Source of the DNA: JALQTD01 sp965657495
Lineage (GTDB): Bacteria; Bacteroidota; Bacteroidia; Flavobacteriales_D; Sanyastnellaceae
Assembly: GCA_965657495.1 (NCBI GenBank)
Contig: CBFHPD010000175.1
Location: forward strand, 1-6,366
Reading direction: 5' to 3'
DNA: 6,366 bases
The translations under genes were made by a program, and so were the position numbers. The notes below the pieces were generated by a model. That model was not told the DNA's origin. It did no database searches and saw only the letters and a program-made list of their open reading frames with translations. Shown here piece after piece: positions 5,620 through 6,366 of the stretch. Positions within the stretch are counted from its first letter, which is position 1, and every line of letters begins with the position of its first letter.

Positions 5620-5832
5620 TCACTTGTGCAGCCACTTGCCCAGCACGCGCTGCAGCAAGGGAATCAGGACGAAGACCATCAGCGGCACCAGCACGAGCGT
5701 GATGACGAGGGTGCGGAGCGGCAGCGGGTGGATGGCCATGATTTGGCCTCCGAACAAACCGAAGAACAGGGTGACAAGCGGGTAAATCGCCAACCAGACG
5801 ACGACCGCGAATTTCCAACGGGGAGGGCGCAT
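5620..5832 (-). CDS. Small two-helix membrane protein, like the COG3224 C-terminal tail
   Basis: This 70-residue protein has a basic start (MRPPRWKF), a first membrane helix at about 8-30 and a second at about 41-62, then LGKWLHK. The combination of PPRWK, AIYPLVTLFF, PLPLRTLVITLVLVPLM and a C-terminal Trp-Leu strongly recalls the membrane tail that follows the antibiotic-biosynthesis-monooxygenase domain in COG3224 proteins. Here no such domain is attached, and 30 bp upstream another gene starts in the opposite direction, so it is a stand-alone module rather than a truncated end. Its function is unknown; a membrane anchor or partner for a separately encoded protein is a guess. It converges on the pirin gene with 2 bp between stops and diverges from the DUF255 gene with 29 bp between starts. 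Confidence 0.75.
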   Translation of the reverse strand: MRPPRWKFAVVVWLAIYPLVTLFFGLFGGQIMAIHPLPLRTLVITLVLVPLMVFVLIPLLQRVLGKWLHK

Positions 5833-5848
5833 GGCGCGAAGGTCGGTG

Positions 5849-5856
5849 TAAATTCG
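5849..5856 (+). promoter_or_regulatory. Candidate -7 box before the DUF255 gene
   Basis: TAAATTCG matches TAnnTTTG at 7 of 8 positions and ends 5 bp before ATG 5862. No TTG is found at the expected distance upstream, so this is a half-supported promoter. If real, the transcript would be almost leaderless, and no Shine-Dalgarno sequence is present. Confidence 0.25.
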
Positions 5857-5861
5857 CTCGA

Positions 5862-6366
5862 ATGAATGAACTCAGCCACGAAGCGAGTGCGTACCTGCGG
5901 CAGCACGCGGGGAATCCGGTGCATTGGAAGGCGTGGGGGGAGGCGGCGTGGGAGGAAGCGCGGGCGCGGGGGTGCCTCGTGCTGGTGAGCGTGGGGTACA
6001 GCGCGTGCCACTGGTGCCACGTCATGGAGCAGGAGGTCTTCGAGGACGAGGGGGCGGCGGACGTGATGAACGCGCATTTCGTGAACATCAAGGTGGACCG
6101 CGAGGAGCGGCCCGAGGTGGATGCCGCGTACATGACGGCCGTGCAGTTGATGACACGGCAAGGGGGGTGGCCGTTGAACGCGGTGTGTTTGCCGGATGGG
6201 CGGCCGGTTTGGGGCGCGACGTATGTGCCGCGGGAGCAGTGGGAGGCGGCGTTGATGGAGCTGGTGAAGTTGTGGCGGGTGGACCGGGGTGCCGTCGTGG
6301 GGTATGCGGAGCGGCTGGCGGCGGGGGTGCGGGCCGTGGAGGAGCCGAGCGAGCAGGAGGTCGAAG
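5862..6366 (+). CDS. Thioredoxin-fold DUF255 (YyaL-type) protein, N-terminal part
   Basis: The first 168 codons are present and the gene runs off the window end. Family proteins are usually about 650-700 residues: an N-terminal thioredoxin-like domain (Thioredox_DsbH, DUF255) followed by a six-hairpin glycosidase-like domain, which is not in view. Clear hallmarks are SAYLRQHAGNPVHW (9-22), VSVGYSACHWCHVM (42-55) with the Cys49-His-Trp-Cys52 active-site pair, FVNIKVDREERPEVD (73-87), and TRQGGWPLNA. Members are often described as spermatogenesis-associated or YyaL-like; a redox role is likely from the CXXC, but the substrate is not established. There is no signal peptide, so a cytosolic place is expected. 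ATG 5862 is chosen because it gives the standard family N-terminus; the ATG at 5866 is in another frame. The family's usual Gly-Thr-Tyr-Phe-Pro is Ala-Thr-Tyr-Val-Pro here. Confidence 0.93.
   Translation, partial: MNELSHEASAYLRQHAGNPVHWKAWGEAAWEEARARGCLVLVSVGYSACHWCHVMEQEVFEDEGAADVMNAHFVNIKVDREERPEVDAAYMTAVQLMTRQGGWPLNAVCLPDGRPVWGATYVPREQWEAALMELVKLWRVDRGAVVGYAERLAAGVRAVEEPSEQEVE

Noticed and set aside
5935..5972. Four G-runs in the DUF255 coding strand as a possible G-quadruplex
   Set aside because: Two of the loops are 9 bases long, and G-runs are common in the GC-rich Gly and Trp codons of this genome, so it is no more than composition.
5342..6161. Minus-strand open frames opposite the pirin end and the DUF255 gene
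   Set aside because: The opposite strands carry clear pirin and thioredoxin-fold hallmarks, and these frames have no family features.
1..6366. Defence island or mobile element around the WYL regulator
   Set aside because: No nuclease, methylase, helicase, integrase, transposase, tRNA or terminal repeats are visible; the neighbours are ordinary chromosomal families.

Overview
The window reads as ordinary chromosomal DNA from a GC-rich member of the Bacteroidota. This rests on several signs: recognisable Shine-Dalgarno sequences are mostly missing upstream of starts, several starts follow boxes resembling the Bacteroidota -7 consensus TAnnTTTG, the pirin has a Tat-like leader of a kind I associate with Bacteroidota, and the first gene carries the remains of a secretion signal ending in Ala-Trp-Ala-Gln. 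Family or genus cannot be set from the sequence alone. There is no rRNA, tRNA, CRISPR array, transposase or integrase, and no clear sign of a mobile element.

Layout: (1) 1-104 is a short leader without a gene. (2) 105-728 (+) is a secreted or surface-type protein with a coiled coil and a phage-tail-fibre-like C-terminal domain; its only plausible ATG is separated from the body by an in-frame TGA inside the signal peptide. (3) 753-1403 (+) is a DUF1801/YdeI-type protein ending in a complete CDGSH iron-sulfur motif. (4) 1473-2819 (+) is a membrane protein of about 11 helices, similar to DUF4153 proteins. (5) 2822-3649 (-) is a protein with an N-terminal zinc-knuckle-like motif, an acidic helical middle and a C-terminal PH-like domain. 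(6) 3754-4692 (+) is an HTH/WYL/WCX transcription regulator. (7) 4745-5617 (+) is a pirin-family cupin with a Tat-like N-terminus. (8) 5620-5832 (-) is a 70-residue membrane protein resembling the membrane tail of COG3224 monooxygenase-like proteins. (9) 5862 to the window end (+) is the start of a DUF255/thioredoxin-fold (YyaL-type) protein.

The organisation is compact. Both convergent pairs (genes 3/4 and 6/7 in the list of protein genes) have stop codons only 2 bp apart, forming TGAGGTCA and TGAGCTCA. Two divergent junctions occur: 104 bp between the PH-domain gene and the WYL regulator, holding a long imperfect dyad that is a candidate operator, and 29 bp between the small membrane protein and the DUF255 gene.

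I do not see a single new multi-gene system here. The genes look like independent housekeeping or stress-type functions. The strongest items for a second look are the interrupted signal peptide, the CDGSH tail on the DUF1801/YdeI protein, the dyad next to the WYL regulator, and the exported-looking pirin with a possible internal cytosolic start.
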